A model generated the notes under the pieces. It did no database searches. It was not told the origin of the DNA and saw nothing but the letters and a program-made list of their open reading frames with translations. The position numbers and the translations under genes are program-made. This document shows positions 4,416 through 5,428 of a stretch of 5,428 nt of DNA, in pieces; the first letter of the stretch is position 1, and each line of letters opens with the position of its first letter. The stretch lies in contig JAPFFX010000408.1 of assembly GCA_026645375.1 (NCBI GenBank), forward strand, positions 1-5,428, given 5' to 3'. The stretch is from Citricoccus sp. WCRC_4. Its GTDB lineage: Bacteria > Actinomycetota > Actinomycetes > Actinomycetales > Micrococcaceae.

Positions 4416-4994
4416 TCAGCGGTTCTCCCCGGCAGGCGCCGCCGGATCGTCTATCATCCCGGGCGCCCCCGGGGTCATCAGCGGGCTGGCCTCGGCGAAG
4501 TCGCCGGCGTTGTACCGCAGGCGAGCGAGGATCCCGTTGAGTGCCGTCACCTCGCCGTCGTCGATGCCCAGGTCCGCGAAGACCTCCCGGTTGAGGGCCC
4601 GGGCGGCCTGCAGCGCCAGGTCTCGCCCCTGGGGGGTGATCTCCACCAGGTTCGCCCTCCCGTCGGTGGGGTGGGGTTGGCGCTGGACCAGCCCGGCGCG
4701 GCCCAGCCGCTCGACGGTGTTGGTCACCGACGTGGGGTGGACCTGGAGCCGGCTCGACGCCTTCGCCAGGGGCAGGGCCCCGGTCTTGGAGAACCCCAGC
4801 AGGGTGAGCATCTCGAACCGCGCGAAGGTGAGGTCCAGCGGACGCAGGACGGCATCGATCCGGGCCAGCAGGATCTGCTGGCTGCGGAACAGCGAGGTGA
4901 CCGCGGCCATCCCGTCGGCCGCATCCCCCCACCCGCGTTCGGTCCAGTGCCGGTGGGCCTCCCCCACCGGGTCGGTCCGTAGAGGCTTGCTCAT
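4416..4994 (-). CDS. MarR-family transcriptional regulator
   Basis: This 192-residue DNA-binding repressor is expected to act as a dimer that releases DNA on binding a small ligand. The winged helix-turn-helix spans about residues 55-125: LTFARFEMLTLLGFSKTGALP, recognition helix HPTSVTNTVERLGRAGLVQRQ (parts of 86-106) and the wing PHPTDGRANLVEIT with the family Asp-x-Arg (Asp111, Arg113). The dimer helices lie before (24-52) and after (122-165). The C-terminal tail from about 172 is Pro/Ala/Asp-rich and longer than in typical members of 140-160 residues. Its ATG overlaps the stop of the upstream enoyl-CoA hydratase gene by 4 nt (ATGA), so translation is probably coupled. The context suggests control of its own CoA-thioester operon, perhaps with an acyl- or aryl-CoA ligand. 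Nothing links it to ectoine control, although EctR of methylotrophs is also MarR-type. Confidence 0.9.
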   Translation of the reverse strand: MSKPLRTDPVGEAHRHWTERGWGDAADGMAAVTSLFRSQQILLARIDAVLRPLDLTFARFEMLTLLGFSKTGALPLAKASSRLQVHPTSVTNTVERLGRAGLVQRQPHPTDGRANLVEITPQGRDLALQAARALNREVFADLGIDDGEVTALNGILARLRYNAGDFAEASPLMTPGAPGMIDDPAAPAGENR

Positions 4995-5428
4995 GACGCG
5001 CTGCCCGCATCCACCGCCCGGCTGCTCGGCTTGCGCACGGAGTCACGCCCGCCGTTCCAGGTGAACCGCGGGGCCTGCTTGGCCAGGAACGCCCGGGCCC
5101 CGATGGCCGGGTCCTCGCTGGCGGCCATCTGCTCCTGCCAGTGGTCGCTGACCGGCGCCAGGTCCCCGCCCGCGGCCGCCACGTCCACGATGTCCTTCAT
5201 GGCCTGGATCGACAGTTGGGACCGGGAGGCCAGGCGCTGGGCGAAGTCGGCCACGTCGTCCCAGAAGGTGCCGGCCGGGTGGACGGCCTGGACCAGGCCC
5301 AGCCCGTAGGCGCGCTCGGCGTCCACGAAGTCGCCGCTGAACAGCAGGTACTTGGCCACCGCGGGCCCCGCGATGCGGACCAGCCGTTCGATGCCGGCCA
5401 CGGGGTACACGATCCCGATCTTGGCCGG
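4991..5428 (-). CDS. enoyl-CoA hydratase/isomerase (crotonase family), C-terminal part
   Basis: The visible 145 residues are the C-terminal half of a crotonase-fold enzyme; the N-terminal half lies beyond the right edge and the frame is open to position 5428. The start of the visible part, PAKIGIVYPVAGIERLVRIA, corresponds to the family stretch around PExxxGxxPxxGxxRL, followed by GPAVAKYLLFSGDFVDAERAYGLGLVQAVHP and the C-terminal helices with SEDPAIGARAFLAKQAPRF. The family often has a second catalytic Glu four residues before the first Gly of this stretch; here that position is Pro, as far as the eye alignment can be trusted. The substrate is therefore uncertain, and a hydratase, isomerase or lyase is possible. 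The stop codon overlaps the MarR start by 4 nt. Confidence 0.88.
   Translation of the reverse strand, partial: PAKIGIVYPVAGIERLVRIAGPAVAKYLLFSGDFVDAERAYGLGLVQAVHPAGTFWDDVADFAQRLASRSQLSIQAMKDIVDVAAAGGDLAPVSDHWQEQMAASEDPAIGARAFLAKQAPRFTWNGGRDSVRKPSSRAVDAGSAS

Noticed and set aside
4400..4445. Intrinsic terminator for the MarR gene: stem 4429-4433/4441-4445 and a T-run at 4401-4405
   Set aside because: The T-run is about 23 nt from the stem, too far for an intrinsic terminator, and it is better explained as part of the AT-rich carD promoter.
4416..4994. The MarR protein as EctR, regulator of the ectoine genes
   Set aside because: It is translationally coupled to an enoyl-CoA hydratase gene and separated from ect by two other genes, so nothing in the sequence links it to ectoine.

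Overview
The window is GC-rich and reads like a chromosomal segment of a high-GC actinobacterium. A Micrococcales-type organism is my best guess, because it combines an ectABC cluster, a CarD-type RNA polymerase-binding protein and promoters that sit directly against start codons. No mobile element, CRISPR array, tRNA or rRNA gene was seen.

Layout from left to right. Positions 1-80 are the downstream edge of the ectoine cluster, with no gene I can support. Positions 81-2478 on the minus strand carry the ectoine biosynthesis genes, transcribed ectA, ectB, ectC. EctB makes L-2,4-diaminobutyrate from aspartate semialdehyde, EctA acetylates it, and EctC closes the ring to give the compatible solute ectoine. 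The unusual feature is that no stop codon separates ectA from ectB. One reading frame of 613 codons runs from the EctA start to the EctB stop, yet a good internal ribosome binding site and ATG for EctB are kept. The ectB-ectC gap (525-636) holds a perfect 12-bp inverted repeat nested with a competing perfect 8-bp one, plus a possible 15-codon ORF.

Positions 2479-2771 are a divergent intergenic region. It has a convincing leaderless-type promoter for ectA, another for the gene on the plus strand, and a 19-bp tandem repeat (one mismatch, 23-bp period) touching the latter promoter. The plus-strand gene (2772-3740) encodes a double-hotdog PaaI-like acyl-CoA thioesterase. It converges, with an 8-nt gap, on a CarD-family regulator gene (3749-4297, minus). 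The carD gene has an AT-rich promoter region and a leader with an 8-bp dyad.

The right end (4416-5428, minus) is a two-gene unit: the C-terminal part of an enoyl-CoA hydratase/isomerase, cut by the window edge, followed with a 4-nt ATGA overlap by a MarR-family repressor. This pair looks like a CoA-thioester catabolic locus with its own regulator.

The points most worth checking are the ectA-ectB in-frame fusion, the structured ectB-ectC gap, and the tandem operator-like repeat. All functional statements rest on reading motifs by eye; no database search was possible.
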